Source of the DNA: an uncultured Clostridia bacterium
GTDB lineage: Bacteria; Bacillota; Clostridia; Christensenellales; Borkfalkiaceae
Reading direction: 5' to 3'
Length of the DNA: 13,540 nucleotides
NCBI GenBank assembly: GCA_934273135.1
Contig: CAKQSU010000010.1
Location: 1 to 13,540 of the forward strand
Below the pieces are notes generated by a model, which worked only from the letters and a program-made list of their open reading frames with translations, was not told the DNA's origin and did not search any database. Positions within the stretch are counted from its first letter, which is position 1. Every line of letters starts with the position of its first letter. A program made the translations under genes and the position numbers. Shown one piece after another: positions 1-6,350 of the stretch.

Positions 1-354
1 TCCGTGACCTTTGGTGGTACCGATAACGTCTACTTTGTCGCCCGCGGCGAAAACTTCGCAAGTAACTTCCTTACCTACTTCGTACTTCGCAGCGTCGTCT
101 AAGCGGAATTCGCGAAGGTACTTCTGCGGCTCTACGCCCGCCTTCTTGAATTGACCCGCTTCGGGCTTGTTGATGTTCTTCTCCGCGGTCTTGCCGAAAC
201 CCATTTTTACTGCGGAATAGCCGTCGCGTTCGACGGTCTTAATCTGCACGACGGGGCAAGGACCCGCTTCGATTACGGTGACCGGGATTACTTTTCCGTC
301 TGCGGAAAAGATCTGCGTCATACCTAACTTTTTTCCAATGATTGCTTTATTCAT
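1..354 (-). CDS. rplC: 50S ribosomal protein L3, N-terminal part (cut by window edge)
   Basis: The first 118 residues of ribosomal protein L3 are visible; the remaining roughly 90 residues lie beyond base 1. L3 is an early-assembling 23S rRNA binding protein near the peptidyl transferase centre. The N-terminus [16 protein letters not shown] is the classic L3 start. It is followed by the [16 protein letters not shown] strand and the GFG segment typical of the family. The ATG is at 354, with a strong GGAGGTGA ribosome binding site about 11-18 nt upstream. It lies 38 nt downstream of rpsJ on the same strand, the conserved S10-operon order, and is most likely co-transcribed from the promoter at 1025-1053. 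Identification is near certain; the 3' end cannot be seen. Confidence 0.97.
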   Translation of the reverse strand, partial: MNKAIIGKKLGMTQIFSADGKVIPVTVIEAGPCPVVQIKTVERDGYSAVKMGFGKTAEKNINKPEAGQFKKAGVEPQKYLREFRLDDAAKYEVGKEVTCEVFAAGDKVDVIGTTKGHG

Positions 355-392
355 CGATAAAGTTCACCTCCGTATATATTTCAAAAAAATTA

Positions 393-692
393 TCAAAGTT
401 TAATCTTTACGTCTACGCCCGCGGGAAGATGGATGCTGTCCAAAATTTTGGCGTTCGTGGAGTAAATGTCGATAAGGCGTTTGTGAGTGCGAAGTTCGAA
501 CTGCTCTCTGCTGTCCTTATACTTGTGCGGCGAGCGAAGAATAGTGACTATTTCCTTTTCCGTGGGAAGGGGAATAGGTCCGCTGATTTTCGCGCCCGCT
601 TTCTTCATCGTTTCGACGATGCGCGCGGTAGCCTGATCGACCATGTTGTGATCGTAAGCCGATAATTTGATTCTGATTTTCTGACCTGCCAT
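393..692 (-). CDS. rpsJ: 30S ribosomal protein S10
   Basis: Complete 99-residue S10, the usual family length (about 100-105). S10 is a 30S head protein and, in many bacteria, also NusE, a partner of NusB in antitermination. Diagnostic stretches are the N-terminal [11 protein letters not shown], the [10 protein letters not shown] segment, and HKRLIDIYS near the C-terminus. The ATG at 692 follows a clear GGAGGAA ribosome binding site. It is the first gene of the S10 operon, followed by rplC 38 nt downstream. A leader of about 325 nt precedes it, so expression is probably controlled at the leader level. The gene upstream is birA rather than the tuf/fusA/str genes often found there in other Bacillota. 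Confidence 0.98.
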   Translation of the reverse strand: MAGQKIRIKLSAYDHNMVDQATARIVETMKKAGAKISGPIPLPTEKEIVTILRSPHKYKDSREQFELRTHKRLIDIYSTNAKILDSIHLPAGVDVKIKL

Positions 693-1018
693 TTTTAGTT
701 CCTCCGTTTTATACTAACTTGTAAGTCGCCCCGCCGGCAAAAGCGGACGTTCACAACTAAAATCAGCCTTTTAATAAGGTTTTTTAGCCGATAAACGAGT
801 TTTGACAACTTTGCCGTGTGTATCGCGTTTACTCTCAATAAAAAAATCATCTGCGCCGTGTTTTTAAAGCAGATGACCACTACCGAGGGCGCGGTTAGTC
901 GCAGAAGTCAAGCTTCCGCAATTGTCGGTAAAAATTATCTTCTTGCGCCTTCGACCCTGCTTTTTCGGGGCGCGCGCAAGTTTGAAGTAACTTTTTACCT
1001 CAACCCTTATGACACAGC
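693..1018 (-). promoter_or_regulatory. Long structured 5' leader of the S10 operon
   Basis: No convincing coding sequence lies between the predicted transcription start (about 1018) and the rpsJ start codon. In transcript orientation the leader folds into successive hairpins. The first is a 9-bp stem with a 4-nt loop (982-1003). The second has arms CTTGCGC/GCGCAAG and an inner CCC/GGG pairing (942-980). The third is a 7-bp stem with a 5-nt loop (901-919). A terminator-like hairpin with a U run follows (840-875), then about 150 nt lead to the rpsJ ribosome binding site. S10-operon leaders are regulated by ribosomal protein L4 in some bacteria (Escherichia coli is the known case). Whether L4 is the ligand here is inference; the structures are seen by hand pairing only. 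Confidence 0.6.
840..875 (-). terminator. Terminator-like attenuator inside the S10 leader
   Basis: In the minus-strand transcript, CATCTGC pairs perfectly with GCAGATG across a 14-nt loop. The stem can be extended to about 9 bp with a G-U and a U-A pair. After one A comes a run of seven U. This is the layout of an intrinsic terminator, yet it sits between the operon promoter and rpsJ. A conditional terminator (attenuator) is therefore the simplest reading. The loop is large and the stem has moderate G+C, so readthrough is likely to be substantial. Confidence 0.6.
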
Positions 1019-1024
1019 TATACA

Positions 1025-1053
1025 ATAATATCCTATATAGCTTTTTTTGTCAA
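1025..1053 (-). promoter_or_regulatory. Promoter of the S10 operon, with A/T-rich UP-like tract
   Basis: On the minus strand a perfect -35 TTGACA (1048-1053) is separated by 17 nt from TATTAT (1025-1030), giving a start near 1018. Immediately upstream, 1055-1094 is almost pure A/T with phased A and T tracts. That resembles the UP elements that raise transcription of ribosomal genes. Together they fit a constitutive, very strong sigma-A promoter for ribosomal proteins. Confidence 0.85.
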
Positions 1054-1230
1054 CCTTTTTTCAAAGATTTTTTAAATTTTTAAAAATATTTTTTCGCTTT
1101 TGTTTTTCAGCCGACAGCCTACGGCTTTTTATCGGCGTTTTTCGGCAAGATTCGCTATTATTATATATAATATGAAAGCGTTTTTGCTCTCCCGCCGCTT
1201 TTAAAGCCGTTTTTTAAAGCCGCATTCGGC
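1054..1230. other. Intergenic region between birA and the S10 promoter
   Basis: No gene is visible here. The part next to the promoter is A/T-rich. At 1109-1130 AGCCG and CGGCT can pair around an 8-nt loop, followed on the plus strand by four to five T. This is a weak terminator-like hairpin facing away from the S10 promoter. A short A/T palindrome (ATTATATATAAT) lies near 1158-1172 without a matching -35 on either strand. No good terminator for birA was found in the minus direction, so some tyrS-operon transcripts may read into the S10 unit. Confidence 0.4.
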
Positions 1231-1905
1231 TCATAGAAGCTTGATTTCCGCAACGGAGAGTATTTTCCCGTTTGCAAGTTTTAATCTGCCGTCGGGCAGA
1301 ATTTCGTCCACCTTTTCCTCGTAAGCTTCCTTTTGCGGCTCGAAAACTTTAACCTTTTTGCCTACCACGCAGGAAAACGACGGATAAAGTTCCACGTTCT
1401 GAAATTTTTCGAGGTTATATACGAGGGTGAACAGCACGGATTTTAAGTCAACCTCTCTGCCGAGTTCTTTTTTTAAGGACGTAGCAATGCCGTCGAGTTC
1501 TATCGGCAAATCGTTGTTTACGTTTATCCCGACTCCGCACAAGGTTTTTTCGACGTAACCGTTCTTGATTTCGTTCTGCGTGAGCATACCGCAAATCTTC
1601 TTTTTGCCGACGTAAACGTCGTTCGGCCACTTTATCTCGGCTTTAACCCCGAACGCGCGCAACGTAAGCGCGACGGAAAGGGAAATATCCTCCGTCACTT
1701 CGTACGCCTTTTCGGCTTTCAAGCCGCGATAGTGCTTTATAAACGAGATATATATTCCGCCCTCGGGCGAAGCAAAACTTCTGCCCTTAGTGCCTCTCCC
1801 GCCCGTCTGACGGCGTGCAAAGACGGCAATATCCTCGCCGAGGTCCCAATATTTTTTAACCTCGTCGTTTGTCGATTCGGTCACTTCGAGTTCAATAATC
1901 TTCAT
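1231..1905 (-). CDS. birA: Biotin--[acetyl-CoA-carboxylase] ligase, monofunctional (group I)
   Basis: Attaches biotin, via biotinyl-5'-AMP, to the biotin carrier of acetyl-CoA carboxylase and other carboxylases in the cytosol. The 224 residues hold only the catalytic and small C-terminal domains. The DNA-binding winged helix of bifunctional BirA is absent, so the protein is not expected to repress biotin genes. Visible motifs are the biotinyl-AMP loop QTGGRGTKGR (33-42), KWPND (93-97), the KKICGML segment (102-108) and GVGINVN (124-130). The C-terminal part from about 180 fits the SH3-like BPL_C domain. The ATG at 1905 overlaps the recX end by 14 nt, implying translational coupling. It is the last gene of the tyrS-yigZ-recX-birA cluster. 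Confidence 0.93.
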   Translation of the reverse strand: MKIIELEVTESTNDEVKKYWDLGEDIAVFARRQTGGRGTKGRSFASPEGGIYISFIKHYRGLKAEKAYEVTEDISLSVALTLRAFGVKAEIKWPNDVYVGKKKICGMLTQNEIKNGYVEKTLCGVGINVNNDLPIELDGIATSLKKELGREVDLKSVLFTLVYNLEKFQNVELYPSFSCVVGKKVKVFEPQKEAYEEKVDEILPDGRLKLANGKILSVAEIKLL

Positions 1906-2512
1906 CGTCTTTCTTTATTTTGTCGAGCGTTTCTTTTGCGGTATCGTAGGAAAACCCTTTGGACAAAAGATATCGATAGCACTTGCCGCGCGTTTCAAAG
2001 TCGAGTTCGCGCCCCTTTAAGTACTTGACGGCAACGCGCATACACCCCTCGTCCTCGCTTTCCGCTTCGTCCATAACCTTGTCTATCGCTTTCTCGTCCA
2101 CGCCTTTTATTTTCAGTTCGTAAGCGATAGCCCTTTTGCCTTTCGAAAGCTTTTTTTCCGCCGCGAAACGCTTTGCGTAAAGCTCGTCGTCCACGTACCC
2201 GTACTCAAAAAGTTTGTCGATGACTTTGGCTATGGTTTTTCCGTCGTAGTTTTTGCCTTTCAAATAAGTTATGAGCTGCACTTTGGTGCGCATAGTTTTC
2301 GATATGTAGCCGAGAGCTTTGTCGAGCGCGGAAGAATATTCCGACCTCGCAACGACCTCTTCGAGCCGTTTTTCGTCTATCTCCGTTCCGACCTTTATCC
2401 GCTCCGACATAACCGTGAACAAATCCATTCCGCAACAAAATTCGCCGTCGAGATAAACGTTCACGCGTTTTTTATCTTTTTTTTGTCCAACTATCGCCGT
2501 AACGGTTTTCAT
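1892..2512 (-). CDS. recX: RecX family regulator of RecA
   Basis: Regulatory protein that binds RecA filaments and modulates recombination. The protein has 206 residues, within the range of Gram-positive RecX. It is rich in helices and has the repeated three-helix units of the family: a first repeat around ALGYISKTMRTK (65-76), and GYVDDELYAKRF (105-116) followed by KLSKGKRAI, the best conserved RecX signature. The frame stays open upstream to 2587, but I place the start at the ATG at 2512. It has a strong GGGAGGGG ribosome binding site, and the longer N-terminus would be made of yigZ codons in another frame. It overlaps the yigZ stop by 4 nt (ATGA) and birA by 14 nt. recA itself is not in the window. 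Confidence 0.88.
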   Translation of the reverse strand: MKTVTAIVGQKKDKKRVNVYLDGEFCCGMDLFTVMSERIKVGTEIDEKRLEEVVARSEYSSALDKALGYISKTMRTKVQLITYLKGKNYDGKTIAKVIDKLFEYGYVDDELYAKRFAAEKKLSKGKRAIAYELKIKGVDEKAIDKVMDEAESEDEGCMRVAVKYLKGRELDFETRGKCYRYLLSKGFSYDTAKETLDKIKKDDEDY

Positions 2513-3144
2513 TGTTTCTCCCCTCCCGTTTCGGCAAAGTCCTCTCCTATGTTTTCTACCGCGACTTTTCCCGAAAAATAATCGCAAAATTTATCGATAA
2601 ACGACTTATAGGCGGACTTTTCAACCGAAAACTCAACGCTTACGCCGTCGGAAAATTCGGTTTTTAAAACACTCAAAGCGTTGACGGAAGCAAACCGCAA
2701 AAACTTTTGATAGGCTTCGTAATCGAGGCTTACCCGACAAAAAGAGGACAAAACGTAAGTCTTTACGCCGCACTCCTTTAAAGCCGCCGCCGCTACTGAG
2801 CCGTATGCGCGCGTAAGCCCGCCCGCGCCTAACTTTATGCCGCCGAAGTACCTTGTGACGACCACGGCGGTATCCGTAAGGTTGAGATTTTTTATGGCTT
2901 CGAGTATAGGCGCGCCGGCGGTGCCGCCCGGTTCGCCGTCGTCGCTGAATTTGGAATATTTGCCGAGTTCCGTTATATACGCGTAACAGTTATGCGTTGC
3001 GGCGGAATGCTTCTTTTTTACAGCGTAAACGAACGCCTTCGCCTCTTCTTCCGTCTTGACGGGCGCGCAGGCGGCGATAAAACGGGAGCGTTCTATAACG
3101 ACTTCCTTTTCGTGATTTTTCGATACGCTGTAATACTTATCCAC
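2509..3144 (-). CDS. yigZ: YigZ/IMPACT family protein (UPF0029)
   Basis: Member of the YigZ/IMPACT family, 211 residues (family members are usually about 200-220). The eukaryotic relative IMPACT acts on translational control through GCN1; the bacterial function is not settled. The N-terminal UPF0029 domain shows SRFIA (20-24), SDDGEPGGTAGAPIL (67-81) and VVTRYFGGIKLGAGGLTRAY (95-114), which together are diagnostic. Residues from about 135 form the small C-terminal ferredoxin-like DUF1949 region. The start is a GTG at 3144, only 6 nt after the tyrS stop and without a convincing Shine-Dalgarno. Translation is therefore probably coupled to tyrS. The downstream end overlaps recX by 4 nt. Confidence 0.9.
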   Translation of the reverse strand: MDKYYSVSKNHEKEVVIERSRFIAACAPVKTEEEAKAFVYAVKKKHSAATHNCYAYITELGKYSKFSDDGEPGGTAGAPILEAIKNLNLTDTAVVVTRYFGGIKLGAGGLTRAYGSVAAAALKECGVKTYVLSSFCRVSLDYEAYQKFLRFASVNALSVLKTEFSDGVSVEFSVEKSAYKSFIDKFCDYFSGKVAVENIGEDFAETGGEKQ

Positions 3145-3150
3145 TTTTAA

Positions 3151-4350
3151 TTACTTCAATATAACTCTTACGTGAACTTTTTTGCCTTTGTGAAGCACGA
3201 ATTCGCCTTTTTCAAGCGCGGACGCAGGCAGAGTAAGCCCCGTTATCTTTTCATCGTCCACGGCAACGCCGCCGCCCGAGATGAGCGTTCTTGCTTCGCC
3301 TTTCGACTTGGTTATGCCCGCCGCGACCATAACGTCGGGAATAAAATCTGTTTTTTCGATGGTGACGGTCGGCATTTCTTCCGCGTTTCCCCCGAAAGCC
3401 GCCTGCGCCTGTTTGCGCGCGAGCGTAGCCTTTTCTTCGCCGTGTACGAGCTTGGTTACCTCGTAAGCAAGCCTTTCCTTTGCCGCGTTCATTCTCTCGT
3501 CGTTATGCGCGGTAAGCTCGGCGATTTCCTCTAAGTCCATAAAAGTCAAAAGCTTCATGCATTCGGCAACTTTCACGTCCTCTATATTGCGGAAGTACTG
3601 ATAAAATTCGTAAGGCGTGGTCTTGTTTTCGTCAAGCCAGAGCGCGCCTTTCGCCGTTTTGCCCATTTTTTTGCCCTCGCTCGTAAGAAGAAGCGAGCAA
3701 GTCGCGGCAAACACGTCCTCGGAATGTTTTCTTCTCACAAGGTCCACGCCGGCAAGCATGTTCGACCACTGATCGTCGCCGCCCATTTCGAGCTTGCAGC
3801 CGTAATCTTCGTATAGCCTCAGATAATCGTAGCCCTGCATGAGCATGTAGTTGAATTCGAGGAAAGTAAGCCCCTTTTCGAGCCTTTGCTTAAAGCACTC
3901 CGCGGTGAGCATTCTGTTCACGGAAAAGCAAACGCCGATATCGCGCAAAAAGTCGATGTAGTTAAGCCCCAAAAGCCAATCGCCGTTGTTGACCATAAGT
4001 GCGCCGTTTTCGCCTTCGAAAGAGATAAACCTGCTCATCTGTTCCTTAAAACGGGAGATGTTGTGCAGAATCTGCTCCTGAGTGAGCATAGAACGCATAT
4101 CCGTTCTGCCGCTCGGGTCGCCCACCATAGCCGTGCCGCCGCCGAAAAGCGCGATAGGTCTATGCCCGGCGCGTTGCATGTGCGCCATAGCCATAATGGG
4201 GATATAGTGTCCTATATGCAAAGAATCGGCAGTAGGGTCGAAGCCGACGTAAAAACTTATCTTTTCGCTATCCAAAAGTTTGTAAAGCTCGTCGCCGTAA
4301 ACGGTCTGTTTTAAAAACCCGCGGGCTTTGAGCGTGTCGAGAACGTTCAT
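3151..4350 (-). CDS. tyrS: Tyrosyl-tRNA synthetase
   Basis: Charges tRNA-Tyr with tyrosine; class I aminoacyl-tRNA synthetase, 399 residues. The Rossmann domain carries YVGFDPTADSLHIGH with the HIGH motif at 45-48. GDDQWSN (191-197) is the tyrosine-site signature, and KMGKT (228-232) is the usual TyrRS form of the KMSKS loop. The C-terminal S4 RNA-binding domain covers about 337-399. The frame extends three codons further to a GTG, but the ATG at 4350 is preferred. An AGGTGA site lies 6 nt before it, and MNVLDTLKARGF matches the usual N-terminus. It is first in the tyrS-yigZ-recX-birA cluster. The leader is only about 41 nt, too short for a T-box. Confidence 0.96.
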   Translation of the reverse strand: MNVLDTLKARGFLKQTVYGDELYKLLDSEKISFYVGFDPTADSLHIGHYIPIMAMAHMQRAGHRPIALFGGGTAMVGDPSGRTDMRSMLTQEQILHNISRFKEQMSRFISFEGENGALMVNNGDWLLGLNYIDFLRDIGVCFSVNRMLTAECFKQRLEKGLTFLEFNYMLMQGYDYLRLYEDYGCKLEMGGDDQWSNMLAGVDLVRRKHSEDVFAATCSLLLTSEGKKMGKTAKGALWLDENKTTPYEFYQYFRNIEDVKVAECMKLLTFMDLEEIAELTAHNDERMNAAKERLAYEVTKLVHGEEKATLARKQAQAAFGGNAEEMPTVTIEKTDFIPDVMVAAGITKSKGEARTLISGGGVAVDDEKITGLTLPASALEKGEFVLHKGKKVHVRVILK

Positions 4351-4398
4351 GAATCTCACCTTTTTATATAATTATTAGGGGGTAAAACCTTATGAATT

Positions 4399-4427
4399 AT
4401 TGTATCACACAAAAAATCTTTTGTAAA
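4399..4427 (-). promoter_or_regulatory. Promoter of the tyrS-yigZ-recX-birA cluster
   Basis: Minus-strand TTTACA (4422-4427), a 17-nt spacer and TACAAT (4399-4404) predict a start near 4392, about 41 nt before the tyrS ATG. The -35 is 24 nt from that of the divergent promoter at 4452-4480, so a regulator bound between them could affect both units. Confidence 0.75.
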
Positions 4428-4451
4428 CCGAAAAAAAGCCTTTAAAAAATA

Positions 4452-4480
4452 TTGAAAAAGCTTTTTAATTGTGTTATACT
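4452..4480 (+). promoter_or_regulatory. Promoter of the NifU-like/GGGtGRT operon
   Basis: TTGAAA (4452-4457), a 17-nt spacer and TATACT (4475-4480) predict a start near 4487, about 26 nt before the first ATG. It sits directly before a strong GGAGG ribosome binding site at 4500-4504. Confidence 0.8.
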
Positions 4481-4512
4481 TTTAGACGAACAAAATGTAG
4501 GAGGATACAACA

Positions 4513-5205
4513 ATGCAATATTCAAGCGAAGTCGAAAACATGCTTTGCGTCGCAAAAGGACCCAAGCATGAACCGTCGCCTATCCCCGAGGAAGGCAAAT
4601 GGATATTCGCTAAGGAAATCAAAGACATTTCCGGCTTTACGCACGGCGTGGGCTGGTGCGCTCCGCAGCAAGGCGCGTGCAAACTGTCTTTAAACATCAA
4701 AGAGGGCGTAATCGAAGAAGCCCTCGTCGAGACGATCGGCTGCTCCGGTATGACTCACTCCGCCGCTATGGCTTCTGAAATCTTACCCGGCAAAACCATT
4801 CTCGAAGCTTTGAACAGCGACCTTGTTTGCGACGCTATCAACACCGCTATGAGAGAACTCTTTTTACAGATCGTCTACGGCAGAAGCCAGTCGGCTTTCT
4901 CCGACAACGGCTTGGTCGTCGGCGCGGGGCTTGAAGACCTCGGTAAAGGGCTTCGTTCCCAGGTCGGCACTATGTACGGCACAAAAGCCAAAGGCGTAAG
5001 ATATCTCGAAATGGCTGAAGGCTACGTAACCCGCCTCGCCCTCGACGAAGATATGCAAGTCATCGGCTACGAATTCGTTTCTCTCGGCAAGATGACCGAC
5101 TTCATCAAGAAAGGCTTGGAACCCAACGAAGCTTACAAAAAAGCTATGGGGCATTACGGCAGATTCGATAACGCGTTTAAGTATATCGACCCGCGTAAAG
5201 AATAA
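4513..5205 (+). CDS. NifU/IscU-like iron-sulfur scaffold homologue
   Basis: 230-residue protein whose residues 45-120 resemble the NifU N-terminal/IscU fold. GACKLSLNIKEGVIEEALV (54-72) corresponds to the first strand pair. GCSGM (76-80) corresponds to the second cysteine loop, and the helix after it begins THSAAMASE. Cysteines are at 12, 49, 56, 77 and 106; C56 and C77 fit the first two IscU ligands. The third IscU cysteine (in an HCS-type context) is not evident: the equivalent region reads YGRSQSAFS. The C-terminal extension of about 100 residues, with LRSQVGTMYGTKAKGVRYLEM- and GYEFVSLGKM-type stretches, is not part of canonical IscU. It is followed 17 nt later by a GGGtGRT-family gene. 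Iron-sulfur handling is inferred from homology; the actual cofactor and client are unknown. Confidence 0.75.
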   Translation: MQYSSEVENMLCVAKGPKHEPSPIPEEGKWIFAKEIKDISGFTHGVGWCAPQQGACKLSLNIKEGVIEEALVETIGCSGMTHSAAMASEILPGKTILEALNSDLVCDAINTAMRELFLQIVYGRSQSAFSDNGLVVGAGLEDLGKGLRSQVGTMYGTKAKGVRYLEMAEGYVTRLALDEDMQVIGYEFVSLGKMTDFIKKGLEPNEAYKKAMGHYGRFDNAFKYIDPRKE

Positions 5206-5222
5206 TAGAGGAGGAGTTTAAA

Positions 5223-6224
5223 ATGGCTTTATTCGAAGGTTATGAAAGAAGGATTGACAAAATCAACGGCGTCCTTAAAGAATACGGTATCTCCTCTATA
5301 GAGGAATGCAAAGACATCTGCCTCGCTCACGGCGTCGATTGCGACAAAATCGTGAGAGGCACTCAGCCTATCTGCTTTGAAAACGCGGTTTGGGCATACT
5401 ACGCGGGCGCGGCTATCGCCATAAAGAGCGGAGCTAAAAAGGCTTCCGACGCCGCAGCCGCAATCGGCAAAGGCTTGCAGGCTTTCTGCATCGTAGGCTC
5501 CGTTGCCGAAAACAGAAAAGTAGGCTTAGGTCACGGCAACCTCGCCTCCATGCTTTTAAACGACGACACCGATTGCTTCTGCTTCCTCGCCGGTCACGAA
5601 TCTTTCGCTGCGGCGGAAGGCGCAATCTCTATAGCTCTTAACGCAAACAAGGTCCGCGGCAAAGAACTCCGCGTTATCTTAAACGGTCTCGGTAAAGACG
5701 CCGCTATGATAATTTCTCGTATCAACGGCTTTACTTACGTCGAAACGGAATTCGACCCCTATTCGGAAACGGTTAAAGTCGTTTACGAAAAGGCTTATTC
5801 CGACGGTCCGAGAGCGAAAGTCAAATGCTACGGCGCGGATAACGTTCCCGAAGGCGTTGCTATCATGAAAATGGAAAACGTCGGCGTATCCATCACGGGT
5901 AACTCCACTAACCCGACGAGATTCCAGCACCCCGTTGCAGGCACTTACAAAAAATGGTGCGTCGAAAACGGCAAAAAGTATTTCTCGGTTGCTTCGGGCG
6001 GCGGCACGGGCAGAACGCTCCACCCCGACAACATGGCGGCAGGTCCGTCCAGCTACGGCATGACCGACACTATGGGCAGAATGCACTCCGACGCGCAGTT
6101 CGCAGGCTCCTCTTCCGTTCCCGCCCACGTCGAAATGATGGGGCTTATCGGTATGGGCAACAACCCGATGGTCGGCGCAACGGTTGCCGTGGCGGTTGCC
6201 GTTGAAGAAGGCTTCAAAAAGTAA
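5223..6224 (+). CDS. GGGtGRT family protein (function unknown)
   Basis: 333-residue protein with the exact motif GGGTGRT at 259-265, the name-giving signature of the GGGtGRT family (Pfam PF14057), which has no assigned function. Other visible stretches are the Gly/His-rich GLGHGN (101-106), CFCFLAGHESFAAAEGA (118-134), TGNSTNPTRFQHPVAGTY (225-242) and a glycine-rich C-terminus. Cysteines are at 29, 40, 51, 89, 118, 120, 202 and 246. No signal peptide or membrane segment is seen, so it is likely cytosolic. A very strong GAGGAGGAG site precedes the ATG. Codons favour C-ending choices (AAC, GGC, ATC, TAC), as in highly expressed genes. Linkage to the NifU-like gene suggests a metallocluster-dependent or cluster-delivering role, which is inference only. 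Confidence 0.85.
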   Translation: MALFEGYERRIDKINGVLKEYGISSIEECKDICLAHGVDCDKIVRGTQPICFENAVWAYYAGAAIAIKSGAKKASDAAAAIGKGLQAFCIVGSVAENRKVGLGHGNLASMLLNDDTDCFCFLAGHESFAAAEGAISIALNANKVRGKELRVILNGLGKDAAMIISRINGFTYVETEFDPYSETVKVVYEKAYSDGPRAKVKCYGADNVPEGVAIMKMENVGVSITGNSTNPTRFQHPVAGTYKKWCVENGKKYFSVASGGGTGRTLHPDNMAAGPSSYGMTDTMGRMHSDAQFAGSSSVPAHVEMMGLIGMGNNPMVGATVAVAVAVEEGFKK

Positions 6225-6276
6225 AAACCCGCCTTTTTGCGATTTGCGGACATATTCCGCCTAAAACTCTAAAACT

Positions 6277-6309
6277 AAATCCGTCGCTTTTTCCGCGGCG
6301 GATTTTTTT
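6277..6309 (+). terminator. Intrinsic terminator after the GGGtGRT gene
   Basis: AAATCCGTCGC (6277-6287) pairs with GCGGCGGATTT (6295-6305) over a 7-nt loop with one G-U pair. The T run continues to 6309. In the minus direction the stem is followed by TTTAGTTTT, so it may also stop the ATPase gene that converges from the right. Confidence 0.85.
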
Positions 6310-6350
6310 GCGTGATTTTTCGTGGGACTTATCTGAATGATAAAAATAAA

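Noticed and set aside
342..665. Plus-strand reading frame over rpsJ
   Set aside because: It is antisense to a certain ribosomal protein gene and its translation resembles nothing; a shadow frame.
721..800. Plus-strand hairpin CCTT/AAGG followed by T6 in the S10 leader
   Set aside because: The stem has only four base pairs and no plus-strand gene precedes it.
816..1028. Plus-strand reading frame in the S10 leader, and a TTGACA at about 803 on the plus strand
   Set aside because: The frame runs antisense across the leader hairpins and the S10 promoter, has no ribosome binding site and no family resemblance; no -10 box lies 16-18 nt after the TTGACA.
2513..2587. Longer N-terminus for RecX
   Set aside because: The extension is arginine-rich, overlaps yigZ codons and bypasses the strong GGGAGGGG site in front of the ATG at 2512.
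5679..6128. Long minus-strand reading frame inside the GGGtGRT gene
   Set aside because: It is a shadow of a gene with strong codon bias; no start signal, and the arginine/histidine-rich product looks like an antisense translation.
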